Of a stretch of 64,000 bases of DNA, positions 51,572-63,905 are shown piece after piece; position 1 is the stretch's first letter; each line of letters starts with the position of its first letter. The DNA is from Hyphomicrobiales bacterium (lineage in GTDB: Bacteria; Pseudomonadota; Alphaproteobacteria; Rhizobiales; Phreatobacteraceae), in NCBI GenBank assembly GCA_017304475.1, contig JAFKKV010000028.1:85192-149191 (forward strand), written 5' to 3'. The notes beneath the pieces are model-generated. The model was given only the letters and a program-made list of their open reading frames with translations, did not search any database and was not told the origin of the DNA. The position numbers and the translations under genes were made by a program.

Positions 51572-53109
51572 TTGCAGGGCCCATTCGATCTCCTGGTGAT
51601 CGGCGGCGGCATCAACGGCTGCGGCATCGCGCGCGATGCGGTCGGGCGAGGGCGGTCGGTCTGCCTCGTCGAGATGGAGGATCTGGCCAGCGGCACCTCG
51701 TCGTCATCGACCAAGCTGATCCATGGCGGCCTGCGCTATCTCGAATATTACGAATTTCGCCTGGTGCGCGAGGCGCTGAGGGAGCGCGAGGTGCTGTGGG
51801 GCATCGCGCCCCATGTCGTCGGCCCGCTGCGCTTCGTGCTGCCGCACCATGCCGGCCTGCGTCCATCCTGGTTGCTGCGCACCGGCCTGTTCCTCTACGA
51901 CCATCTCGGCGGCCGTAAGCGCCTGCCGGCGACCCGCACCCTGGACCTGACCGCCGATCCCGCCGGCCTGCCGCTGAAGCCCGGCCTGTTCACCAGGGCT
52001 TTCGAATATTCCGACTGCTGGGTCGACGATGCCCGGTTGGTGGCGCTGAATGCGCGCGACGCTGCCGATCGCGGCGCGGTCATCCGCACCCGCACCCGGG
52101 TGGTCGGCGCGGAGAGGTCGGCCGAGGGCTGGCGTGTGACCGTCGAAGCCGCCGAAACCGGCCGGCGCGAGGTGATAGCGGCGGCCATGCTGGTCAATGC
52201 CGCCGGTCCCTGGGTCGCCGAGGTGCTGTCGGAACGGCTGGGGGTCGCGGCGCGCGCCAAGGTCCGGCTGGTCCAGGGCTCGCATATCGTCGTGCGCAAG
52301 CTGTTCACCGACGAGCGCTGCTACATTTTCCAGACGGCCGACGGGCGGGTGGTCTTCGCCATCCCCTATGAAGGCGATTTCACCCTGATCGGCACGACCG
52401 ACCGCGACTATCACGGCGATCCCGCGGCGGTCGAGGCGACGCAGGACGAGGTCGACTATCTCTGCGAGGCGGCCAGCGTCTATTTCCGCGCGGCGGTCAA
52501 ACCCTCCGACGTGATCTGGCGCTATTCCGGGGTCCGGCCGCTCTATGACGACGGCGCGAGCGAAGCGCGCGCGGCAACCCGCGACTATGTCTTCGAGCTG
52601 GACGAGGCACCGGGCCTGCCGCCGCTTCTGTCGATCTTCGGCGGCAAGATCACCACCTATCGCCGGCTCGCCGAGGATGCGCTCGGCAAGCTCGGCATCG
52701 GAACCGGTCCCCTGGGGGCGAATTGGACCGCGCATGCGGCCTTGCCCGGCGGCGATTTCCCGGTCGATGGACGCCAGGCGCTGGCGGCGCAGATGCGCGC
52801 TGATTATCCGTTCCTGACCGACGCCCATGCCGCGCGCCTGGCCCGTTCCTACGGGACCCAAGCCCTGGCGATCCTCGGCAAGGCGCGCCGCCCGGACGAC
52901 CTCGGCAGGGATTTCGGCGCCACCTTGAGCGAAGCCGAACTGCGCCATCTGATCGACCGGGAATGGGCGGTCACCGCCGAGGACGTGCTCTGGCGCCGCT
53001 CGAAACTGGGGCTGCGCATGAATACCGGGGAGATCGTGGCGCTGGAAGCCTTCATGGCCGCCGCCGCCGGCGGCCTGGCCGAGAGCGAAACGGTTCAGCG
53101 GGGGGCGTC

Positions 53110-53113
<4 letters not shown>
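51572..53113 (+). CDS. glpD: Aerobic glycerol-3-phosphate dehydrogenase
   Basis: This membrane-associated FAD enzyme oxidises glycerol-3-phosphate to dihydroxyacetone phosphate and feeds electrons to quinone. The FAD motif is LLVIGGGINGCGIARDA. SSSTKLIHGGLRYLEYYEF, GTTDRDYHGDP and GVRPLYDDG are typical of GlpD. The 513-residue form starts at the TTG at 51572, which is six bases behind GGAGG; the GlpD-like sequence begins there. Its stop overlaps the glpS ATG (ATGA). Confidence 0.94.
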
Positions 53114-55283
<2,170 letters not shown>

Positions 55284-55285
55284 CC

Positions 55286-56175
<890 letters not shown>

Positions 56176-56179
<4 letters not shown>

Positions 56180-56967
56180 GAGCCAGTCGCACCATCCTGA
56201 TCGTCTATCTCGTCTTCCTGATGTTGCCGATCTACTGGCTCGTCAACATGAGCTTCAAGACCAATACCGAGATCACCACGGCCTTCTCGCTTTATCCGCA
56301 GAGCTTCACGCTGCGCAATTACGAGAAGATCTTCACCGATCCGTCCTGGTATATGGGCTATGTCAATTCGCTGACCTTTGTGGTCATCAACACGCTTCTG
56401 TCGATCGGCATCGCCCTGCCGGCGGCCTATGCCTTCTCGCGCTACCGTTTCGTCGGCGACAAGCACCTGTTCTTCTGGCTCTTGTCGAACCGCATGGCGC
56501 CGCCGGCGATCTTCGCTCTGCCCTTCTTCAATCTCTATTCGGCGATCGGCCTGTTCGACACGCCGCTGGCGGTGGCGCTCGCCCATTGCCTGTTCAACGT
56601 GCCGCTGGCGGTGTGGATCCTCGAAGGCTTCATGTCCTCCGTGCCGCGCGAGATCGATGAAACCGCCTATATCGACGGCTATTCCTTCCAGCGCTTCTTC
56701 GTGAAGATCTTCACGCCGCTGATCGCCAGCGGCATCGGGGTCGCCGCCTTCTTCTGCTTCATGTTCTCCTGGGTCGAGCTTTTGCTGGCGCGCACGCTGA
56801 CCAACAACAAGCCTATCTCCTCGATCATGACCCGTACCGCCTCGGCCGCCGGCATGGATTGGGGGCTCTTGGCCGCCGCCGGCGTGCTGACCCTCATTCC
56901 CGGCGCCTTGGTGATCTGGTTCGTCCGCAACTACATCGCCAAGGGCTTCGCCCTGGGGAGGGTGTGA
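56176..56967 (+). CDS. glpQ: Glycerol ABC transporter permease GlpQ
   Basis: This MalG/UgpE-like permease of 263 residues has six hydrophobic segments and the EAA loop (SVPREIDETAYIDGYSFQRF, with FVKIFTPL). It overlaps glpP by four bases and glpU by one (TGATG), so the operon is tightly coupled. It is not the periplasmic phosphodiesterase GlpQ of enteric bacteria. Confidence 0.92.
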
Positions 56968-57266
56968 TGGCCGAATGGTTCGCCCAAACCTTCGCCTGGA
57001 TGGCCTGGACCTGGCAGACCGGCCTGTTCTTCTCGGCCCTGTTCTGCACGCTGGTCGTCATGACGGTGCTGGCCGTCAATCACCCCGAAGTCGAACGGAC
57101 AGGGGTGCTCAGGATCGCCACGACCCGCGGCGACCGGCTGTTTTTATCGCTTTTGAGCGCCGCGATCATCCACATCCTGTGGATCGCGGTCTTGGGCGCC
57201 TCGAGCCTTTGGGGCGCGACGCTCTTTTCGCTCGTCTGGGCCTTCGGAGTGTTCCGATACGTCTGA
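56967..57266 (+). CDS. glpU: DUF2160 membrane protein GlpU
   Basis: The 99 residues have three likely membrane segments (TWQTGLFFSALFCTLVVMTV; SLLSAAIIHILWIAVL; GATLFSLVWAFGVF) and belong to the small DUF2160 family found in glycerol ABC operons. GlpU of Rhizobium leguminosarum is the named member. Its job in the transporter is not known. Confidence 0.87.
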   Translation: MAEWFAQTFAWMAWTWQTGLFFSALFCTLVVMTVLAVNHPEVERTGVLRIATTRGDRLFLSLLSAAIIHILWIAVLGASSLWGATLFSLVWAFGVFRYV

Positions 57267-57323
57267 CGCGCGACACCAAGAAAATCCGGAACACCGGACA
57301 CGAGACAAACCCAGGAGGAGACG

Positions 57324-59078
57324 ATGAAGATCAATCGAAGAGCATTCGTCGCAGCAACCTCGAGCCTCGTCGCGGCGCCCTATCTGTCGACGCCGGTACG
57401 CGCTCAGATCGACGCCGCCAGGCGCTGGATCGACAGCGAATTCCAACCCTCGGTGCTGACCAAGGATCAGCAGGCGGCCGAGCTCGAATGGTTCATCAAG
57501 GCGGCGCAGCCCTATCGCGGGCAGGATTTCAACGTCGTCTCGGAAACCATCACGACCCATGAATACGAGGCCAATACGCTCGCCAAGGCCTTCACCGAGA
57601 TCACCGGCATCCGGATCAAGCACGACGTCATCCAGGAAGGCGACGTGGTCGAGAAGATCCAGACCCAGATGCAGTCGGGCCGCAATGTCTATGACGCCTG
57701 GGTCAACGATTCCGACCTCATCGGCACCCATTTCCGCTACCAGCAGGCCGTGCCGCTGACCGACTGGATGACCGGCGAGGGCAAGGACGTGACCTTGCCG
57801 ACGCTCGACATCGACGATTTCATCGGCCGCTCGTTCACCACGGGGCCGGACGGCAAGCTCTATCAATTGCCCGATCAGCAATTCGCCAATCTCTACTGGT
57901 TCCGGTACGACTGGTTCCAGCGCACCCAGATCCGCGACGCCTTCAAGAAGCAGTTCAATTACGACCTCGGCGTGCCCGCCAACTGGTCGGCCTATGAGGA
58001 CATCGCCGAGTTCTTCACCAACACCGTGAAGGAGATCGACGGCGTCCGCGTCTATGGCCACATGGACTACGGCAAGAAGGACCCGTCCCTCGGCTGGCGC
58101 TTCACCGACGCCTGGCTGTCCATGGCGGGAAATGGCGATCGCGGCATTCCGAACGGCCTGCCGGTCGACGAATGGGGCATCCGCATGGAAGGCTGCAATC
58201 CGCGCGGCGCCCATATCGCGCGCGGCGGCGACACCAACGGCCCGGCCGCCGTCTATGCGGTCGAGAAATATGTCGAGTGGCTGAAGAAATATGCGCCTCC
58301 CGGTGCCGCCGGCATGACCTTCTCGGAGTCGGGACCGGTGCCGGCCCAGGGCAATATCGCCCAGCAGATGTTCTGGTACACCGCCTTCACCGCCGACATG
58401 GTCAAGACCGGCCTGCCGGTGGTCAATGCCGACGGCACGCCGAAATGGCGCATGGCGCCGTCGCCCAAGGGTTCCTATTGGCGCGACGGCATGAAGCTCG
58501 GTTATCAGGACTGCGGATCCTGGACGCTGATGAAATCGACCCCGGTCGAGCGGCGTAAGCCCGCCTGGCTCTATGCCCAGTTCTGCGTCTCCAAGACGAC
58601 CAGCCTGAAGAAGAGCCATGTCGGTCTCACCTTCATCCGCGAGAGCGACATCTGGCACCAGAGCTTCACCGACCGGGCAAAGAATCTCGGCGGCCTCGTC
58701 GAGTTCTACCGCTCGCCGGCGCGCACCCAGTGGACGCCGACCGGCAACAACGTGCCGGATTATCCGCGTCTGGCGCAGCTGTGGTGGCAGAATATCGGCG
58801 ACGCCTCGTCGGGCGCCAAGACCCCGCAGGCGGCGATGGATTCGCTCGCCGACGCCATGGACGACGTGATGATCCGGCTCGAGCGGTCGGGCGTCCAGGG
58901 CGCCTGCGGCCCGCGCATCAACCCGAAGACCTCGGCCGACGAATGGTACCGTCGCGCCGAGACCGCGGGAACGGTGGCGCCGCAGCGCAAGCTGACCAAC
59001 GAGAAACCGCAGGGCCAGACGGTCGATTACGACGCGCTGATCCGCTCCTGGCCGGCGAGCCCGCCCAAGCGCAACTGA
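57324..59078 (+). CDS. glpV: Glycerol ABC transporter substrate-binding protein GlpV
   Basis: This 584-residue family 1 periplasmic binding protein has a twin-arginine-like leader (INRRAFVAATSSLVAAPYLS, cut near VRAQ). The long body has the features of the GlpV group (LAKAFTEITGIRIKHDVIQE, RNVYDAWVNDSDLIGTHFRY). It lies 57 bp behind glpU. It should capture glycerol for GlpPQ/ST. A hairpin terminator follows; no glpK comes after it in this window. Confidence 0.92.
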   Translation: MKINRRAFVAATSSLVAAPYLSTPVRAQIDAARRWIDSEFQPSVLTKDQQAAELEWFIKAAQPYRGQDFNVVSETITTHEYEANTLAKAFTEITGIRIKHDVIQEGDVVEKIQTQMQSGRNVYDAWVNDSDLIGTHFRYQQAVPLTDWMTGEGKDVTLPTLDIDDFIGRSFTTGPDGKLYQLPDQQFANLYWFRYDWFQRTQIRDAFKKQFNYDLGVPANWSAYEDIAEFFTNTVKEIDGVRVYGHMDYGKKDPSLGWRFTDAWLSMAGNGDRGIPNGLPVDEWGIRMEGCNPRGAHIARGGDTNGPAAVYAVEKYVEWLKKYAPPGAAGMTFSESGPVPAQGNIAQQMFWYTAFTADMVKTGLPVVNADGTPKWRMAPSPKGSYWRDGMKLGYQDCGSWTLMKSTPVERRKPAWLYAQFCVSKTTSLKKSHVGLTFIRESDIWHQSFTDRAKNLGGLVEFYRSPARTQWTPTGNNVPDYPRLAQLWWQNIGDASSGAKTPQAAMDSLADAMDDVMIRLERSGVQGACGPRINPKTSADEWYRRAETAGTVAPQRKLTNEKPQGQTVDYDALIRSWPASPPKRN

Positions 59079-59100
59079 GCAGCGATCGGATGACGAGAGG

Positions 59101-59129
59101 AGAGCGGGGCAGGGCCCCGCTCTTTTTTT
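59101..59129 (+). terminator. Rho-independent terminator of the glp operon
   Basis: AGAGCGGGGC and GCCCCGCTCT form a perfect ten-base stem with an AGG loop, followed by a run of seven T. It lies 22 bp behind the glpV stop and closes the operon. Confidence 0.92.
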
Positions 59130-59203
59130 GTCGGACATACGCTTCGTTGAGGTCCGAGCACTTCGTGTTCTCGTGTCAGATGAAAGTGTTGCATCAAGGT
59201 TAG

Positions 59204-59371
59204 CCGTCCTTCGAGGGTCGCTTCGCTCCCGCCTCAGGATGAGGTTGGTGGTGAATGGCATCTGGGTTGCTCATGAAGCCCGAGGCGTGCCGCGCGCTTG
59301 TCACCACCGTTGCTGCAGGTCCCTACATTCCTCATCCTGAGGCGCGAGCTCTTGCGAGCCTCGAAGGACGG
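59204..59371. repeat. Inverted repeat family B
   Basis: The left arm 59204-59244 (CCGTCCTTCGAGGGTCGC to CCTCAGGATGAGG) and right arm 59330-59371 (CCTCATCCTGAGGCGCGAG to CGAAGGACGG) are inverted. Between them is a weaker inverted pair, TTGGTGGTGA and TCACCACC. This element type is widespread in intergenic DNA of Rhizobiales, as I recall. It fills most of the gene-free stretch 59130-59534. Confidence 0.88.
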
Positions 59372-59534
59372 CCGACCGAACTGCAATGCTTCGATCCGAC
59401 GCGATAGCACTTGATCTCACCAGGGCCGTGACCTCAGCGCATGGACGGGTCGCCGGCATAGCCGTTGCGCGGGCGCCGGATCCACCGGACAGTCACGCCG
59501 CGAACCATGGTTCGCATTCCCGGTCCTGGAGTTC

Positions 59535-60794
59535 ATGCCAATGACGACCCCCGTAACGACCGCTCCCGCCGCGCTCTCCGCCGCCGAGAGCGATCCCGTG
59601 GCGCGCGGCATGATGCGGGGCTTTCCGCCGCCGGCCGACCGGACCATTGCCTTCGCCGACGGCTCGTTCCGCAGCTTTCCGGAATTCCGCTGGGCCTGGA
59701 GCAATATCCGCCAGCTGGTGCCGACATCCAATGTCTGGCGCGGCGACGGCCCGGTCTGCGTGCTGCCGCGCGACGAACAGGATCTCGGCACGGTCAGGTC
59801 GACCACCATGGACGGCCGGCCCATGACGTTCGACCAGGCGCTGGCGGAAACCTATGCCGACGGCATCTGCGTGCTGCACCGGGGACGCATCGTCTACGAG
59901 CGCTATTTCGGTGCGCTCAAAGCCCACAAGCAGCACATCGCCATGTCGGTGACCAAGTCCTTCGTCGGCGTGCTCGCGGGCATGCTGGTCGCCGACGGCG
60001 CGGTCGATCCCGCGGCACCCGTGACGCTTTACGTGCCGGAACTCGCCGCCAGTGCCTTTGGCGATGCCACCGTCCGCCAGGTCATGGATATGACCACGGG
60101 GCTGCGCTACACCGAGGTCTATACCGACGCCAATTCCGACGTCTGGGGCCTTCGCCGGGCCAATGGCATGGCCGCGCGCGACCCGGACTATCAGGGCGCC
60201 ACCACGCTCTACGACTTCCTGGTCACCCAGCAGAAGCAGGGCGAGCATGGCCAGGTCTTCGCCTACAAGACCGTCAATACCGACGTGCTGGCCTGGATTG
60301 TCAGGCGCGCCAGCGGCCAGTCGCTGAGCGACCTCCTGTCCAGCCGCATCTGGTCGAAGCTCGGCGCCGAGGAAGACGCCTTTTTCAGCGTCGACAGCAT
60401 CGGCACGGAATCGGGCGGCGGCGGGCTCAACACGACGCTGCGCGACCTCGCCCGTTTCGGCGAATGTTTGCGCAACCGAGGCCATTTCAATGGCCGGCAG
60501 ATCATCCAGGCCGAAGCGATCGCCGATATCGAGCGTGGCGGCGACCCCGCGCAATTCAAGCCGGCGGGTTATGCGACCTTGCCCGGCTGGTCCTACCGCA
60601 ACATGTGGTGGGTCAGCCATAACGAGCACGGTGTCATCATGGCGCGCGGCATTCACGGCCAGTCGATCTATGTCGACCCGAAGGCCGAGATGGTGATCGT
60701 GCGCTACGGCTCGCACCCGCAGGCCGGCAATGTCGCCAACGACCCGGTGACGCTGCCGGCCTTCATGGCGGTCGCCAAGGCGCTGATAGGGTAG
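59535..60794 (+). CDS. Serine hydrolase of the beta-lactamase/NylB-EstB type
   Basis: The 419 residues carry the S-x-x-K motif (Ser138-Val-Thr-Lys141 in AMSVTKSFVGVLAGML) and FAYKTVNTDVLAW as the second active-site element. MDMTTGLRYTEVYTDANSDV is typical of the 6-aminohexanoate-dimer hydrolase/esterase group. No signal peptide is seen, so it is cytoplasmic. It could be an esterase or amide hydrolase. ATG 59541 is an alternative start. Confidence 0.88.
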   Translation: MPMTTPVTTAPAALSAAESDPVARGMMRGFPPPADRTIAFADGSFRSFPEFRWAWSNIRQLVPTSNVWRGDGPVCVLPRDEQDLGTVRSTTMDGRPMTFDQALAETYADGICVLHRGRIVYERYFGALKAHKQHIAMSVTKSFVGVLAGMLVADGAVDPAAPVTLYVPELAASAFGDATVRQVMDMTTGLRYTEVYTDANSDVWGLRRANGMAARDPDYQGATTLYDFLVTQQKQGEHGQVFAYKTVNTDVLAWIVRRASGQSLSDLLSSRIWSKLGAEEDAFFSVDSIGTESGGGGLNTTLRDLARFGECLRNRGHFNGRQIIQAEAIADIERGGDPAQFKPAGYATLPGWSYRNMWWVSHNEHGVIMARGIHGQSIYVDPKAEMVIVRYGSHPQAGNVANDPVTLPAFMAVAKALIG

Positions 60795-60796
60795 GG

Positions 60797-61270
60797 CGTG
60801 GCTGGGACGTTTCCACCGCCCGGTCGATCATCGAGACCAACATCATGGGCGCCCTGCGCGTGACGGCGGCGTTCCTGCCCCTGCTGAAAACCCGGCCGGG
60901 CGCGACAATCATGGCGACCAGCTCGAACCTGGCTTTCATTCCGCGCGCCGACTTCCCGACCTATTGCGCCAGCAAGGCCTTCCTGCATTCCTGGTTGCAG
61001 TCGCTGCGTCACCAGCTTCGCAACGTTCCCGTCGCCGTGCTCGAACTGGCGCCGCCTTATGTGCAGACGGAACTGACCGGCGATCGGCAAGCGTCCGATC
61101 CACGGGCCATGCCGGTTGCCGCCTAGGTCGCGGAGGTCATGCAACTGCTGGAGGCGGCAAACCATCCTGGAGGCGAGGTGCTGGTCGAGCGCGACCGCGC
61201 CCGACGCTGGGCTGAGCGGGACGGTCGCTACGAGGACATTTTTGCCGCGATGAAGCCGCTTTCAAGATGA
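60797..61270 (+). pseudogene. Short-chain dehydrogenase (DltE-like) remnant, 5'-truncated and with an internal stop
   Basis: The frame from about 60800 reads ARSIIETNIMGALRVTAAFL, SSNLAFIPRADFPTYCASKA and VAVLELAPPYVQTEL, the second half of an SDR with its active-site Ser and Tyr-x3-Lys. It is broken by TAG at 61124-61126. The same frame then continues to 61270 with family-like sequence (VAEVMQLLEAANHPGGEVLV, then WAERDGRYEDIFAAM). The nucleotide-binding first half is missing; the preceding gene ends at 60794. Confidence 0.85.
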
Positions 61271-61489
61271 GACCGGGCTCTCTCAAGGGCGGAAGGCGCT
61301 GGCGGAGTTGCATCAGCAGTTTGATGCGCATCCGACTGTCCGGCAACCGGGAGCAGCGCGCGATCCGGACGCCCCAAAATCCAAAAAAAGCGATTAATCG
61401 CGATTGAGACATGCCCGAGCGCCGTGCCACTGGTTGCGCCCAATCAATATCGGCCTCCCGCGGTGCGGGAGGTCTCGGGAGGTGCGATT

Positions 61490-61774
61490 TTGAAATTGTC
61501 TCATGTGTCGGCGCTGGGCGTCTTCGTCGGTTTTGGTCTCGCCGCCTGTGTTTCGCCGGAACAGCAGCGTGCCCAGGACAACTCGGCTTGCGCCGGCTAC
61601 GGATTTGCCCGTGGCAGCGACGGCTACGCCAATTGCCTGATGCAGACCAACATGGCGCGCGACGCGGCCGAGCGGCAAAAAATGGCGCAGTTCTGGGCCA
61701 ACGAGGCCGCAACCCGTCGTGAGCGCGAGCGTCTGGCCGGGTTGGCGCCGCGTCGGGACGAGAGCGAGGACTAG
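61490..61774 (+). CDS. Small lipoprotein
   Basis: With the TTG at 61490, seven bases behind GGAGG, the 94 residues form a lipoprotein signal peptide with lipobox LAAC (HVSALGVFVGFGLAAC). A short Gln/Arg-rich mature part has two further cysteines (SACAGYGF and ANCLMQ). Homologues with the pattern CAGYGF-DxFAxC are common in Proteobacteria, function unknown. The ATG at 61424 would place extra residues before a clear signal peptide and is rejected. Confidence 0.78.
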   Translation: MKLSHVSALGVFVGFGLAACVSPEQQRAQDNSACAGYGFARGSDGYANCLMQTNMARDAAERQKMAQFWANEAATRRERERLAGLAPRRDESED

Positions 61775-61841
61775 GCATACCGGGCTCTTGGCCGGGAGTT
61801 CATGCCCTTTATCCCGCGACGAAAAGCGTTGCGCCCCGCCG

Positions 61842-62414
61842 TCAGCGCGGTGCGATTGGTCGCCACGCATGTTGAACCCGCCGCGTGGCAATGTCGAAGG
61901 CCCAATAATGCCCCTCGAAGTGCTGATCGAGAGCCCGGCTGATCGGCACGCCGAGCCTGTGGCACAGCAGCAGGGTGCCGACACCGCCATGGGCGACGAA
62001 GGCGAGGTCGCCGCCGGGATGGCGCGCGAGAATATCATCGACGGCGGCCACGACCCTGGCCTGGGCATCGACCGCGCGCTCCCAGCCGCGCACGCTCTCC
62101 TCGGGGCTCGCGAAGAACTGGTCGGCGACACGCTGGAACTCCGCCGGCGGCAGGAAGCCGGTCGCGCTGCGGTCGTTTTCGTGAAGCCCGCGATGGACGC
62201 CGACCGGCAGTCCGGTGCGGCCGGCCAGGAGGCCGGCGGCCTCGATCGCCTTGGTCTCGTCGCTCGCCCACACGGCGGTCAGATCCTTGAGCTCCGGCGC
62301 GGCGGCGAAGAACCGCATCCGCCGGATGCCGCTGTCCGACAAATGCCAGCGCGGCACCGGCACGCCCGGGTCGATCACCACCTCCGGATGCGTGATGAAA
62401 AAGGCGGTGCCCAC
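61842..62414 (-). CDS. Histidine phosphatase superfamily protein
   Basis: The 190 residues have the phosphoglycerate mutase/phosphatase plan. The N-terminal catalytic His is in FFITHPEVV, where the usual RHG(E) reads THP(E). WASDETKAIEAA, HENDRSATGF and the second His in FVAHGGVGTLLL follow. The nucleophilic His is kept, but the phosphate-binding Arg next to it is Thr. The natural substrate is unknown. It is divergent from the NADH dehydrogenase gene. Confidence 0.83.
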   Translation of the reverse strand: MGTAFFITHPEVVIDPGVPVPRWHLSDSGIRRMRFFAAAPELKDLTAVWASDETKAIEAAGLLAGRTGLPVGVHRGLHENDRSATGFLPPAEFQRVADQFFASPEESVRGWERAVDAQARVVAAVDDILARHPGGDLAFVAHGGVGTLLLCHRLGVPISRALDQHFEGHYWAFDIATRRVQHAWRPIAPR

Positions 62415-62512
62415 GCGGATCTCCCTGCTGCGACGCGATGACGCTCTGGCCGACGCGGCCCATGATAGGGTGAGGTCTGGACCTGTCGAGGCTTGTCGCG
62501 AAGCGAGGCATC

Positions 62513-63811
62513 ATGAGTCGGCCACGGGTGGTGATCGTCGGTGGAGGTTTCGCCGGGTTGACGGCGGCCAAGGCCCTGGCCAAGGCGCCGGTCGACGTCG
62601 TCCTGGTCGATCGGCGCAACCACCATCTGTTCCAGCCCTTGCTCTACCAGGTGGCGACCGCCGGCCTGTCGCCCGGCCAGATCGCCCAGCCGATCCGCTC
62701 GATCCTCCGGCGACAGGCCAATGCCACCGTCCTGCTCGACGAGGTCGTCCGGGTCGACCGGGCGCGCAAGCAGATCCACGGCCGCAATGCCGGCGCCATC
62801 CCCTATGATGTCCTCATTCTGGCCACCGGCGCGACCCATGCCTATTTCGGCCATGACGAATGGAGCGCGAACGCGCCCGGCCTGAAGACGCTGGAGGATG
62901 CGACCGCCATCCGGCGGCGCATCCTGGAAGCCTTCGAGCATGCCGAACTCGCCGCGGATCCGGTTCAGCGCGAGGCCTTCCTGACCTTCGTGGTGATCGG
63001 CGCCGGGCCGACCGGGGTCGAGATGGCCGGCTCCATCGCCGAGCTGGCGCGCCATACGCTCGCCGCGGATTTCCGCAATATCGACCCGCGGCAGGCGCGC
63101 ATCATCCTGGTCGAAGCCGGCCCGCGGGTGCTGCCGGCCATGCCGGCCAAGCTGTCGGATGCGGCCAAGGCGGGGCTCGAGCGCCTGGGCGTGGACGTGC
63201 GCCTGAATCTCGCGGTTACCGGCTGCTTTGCCGACCGGGTGGAGGTCGGCGCCGACGCGATCGCCTGCCGCACGATCATCTGGGCCGCCGGCGTGCGGGC
63301 ATCACCCGTCGGCGCCTGGCTCGGCGGCGACATCAAGCTCGACCGCGCCGGCCGCGTCGAAGTCGAGAGCGACCTGTCGGTCCATGGCTATCCCGAGATC
63401 TTCGTGGTCGGCGATGCCGCCCATGTCGCGGATAAGGACGGCAAGCAGGTGCCGGGCATCGCGCCCGCGGCCAAGCAGCAGGGCTCCTACGTCGCGTCCG
63501 TCATCGCCGCAAGGCTCGCTGGCGCGGGCCATCCCGAGCCGTTCCGCTATGTCGATCGCGGCAATCTCGCCACCATCGGCCGCGGCGAAGCGGTCGCCGA
63601 TCTCGGCCGGCTGCAGCTCAAGGGCACCATCGCCTGGTGGTTCTGGGGCATGGTGCACATCTTCTTCCTGATCGATTTCCACAACCGGCTTTCGGTCATG
63701 CTCGACTGGATCTGGTCCTATGTCAGCTTCGGCCGCAGCGCCCGCCTGATCACGTCGGGGGTGAGCTGGTCGGGAGACGAGCCGCCGCCGAGCAAGCCGG
63801 ACGCCGGCTAG
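62513..63811 (+). CDS. ndh: Type II NADH:quinone dehydrogenase
   Basis: This 432-residue FAD enzyme transfers electrons from NADH to quinone without pumping protons. The FAD motif is VVIVGGGFAGLTAAKAL, and RRNHHLFQPLLYQVATAGLS follows as in all NDH-2. The NADH motif is FVVIGAGPTGVEMAGSIAEL, and the second FAD contact is YPEIFVVGDAAHVAD. The C-terminus has the hydrophobic membrane-binding part (GTIAWWFWGMVHIFFLIDFH). Confidence 0.93.
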   Translation: MSRPRVVIVGGGFAGLTAAKALAKAPVDVVLVDRRNHHLFQPLLYQVATAGLSPGQIAQPIRSILRRQANATVLLDEVVRVDRARKQIHGRNAGAIPYDVLILATGATHAYFGHDEWSANAPGLKTLEDATAIRRRILEAFEHAELAADPVQREAFLTFVVIGAGPTGVEMAGSIAELARHTLAADFRNIDPRQARIILVEAGPRVLPAMPAKLSDAAKAGLERLGVDVRLNLAVTGCFADRVEVGADAIACRTIIWAAGVRASPVGAWLGGDIKLDRAGRVEVESDLSVHGYPEIFVVGDAAHVADKDGKQVPGIAPAAKQQGSYVASVIAARLAGAGHPEPFRYVDRGNLATIGRGEAVADLGRLQLKGTIAWWFWGMVHIFFLIDFHNRLSVMLDWIWSYVSFGRSARLITSGVSWSGDEPPPSKPDAG

Positions 63812-63905
63812 CGCGTGATCGCTTTGACGCGAGCGGACTGCACCAAGGGAAGCCGTCCTTGCTGCCGCGCACTTCAATTCGAAACGATCACAACCCGCCG
63901 GTCCC

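Noticed and set aside
57144..59261. Leftward 705-codon frame
   Set aside because: It is the shadow of glpV, and it runs through the hairpin terminator of the glp operon.
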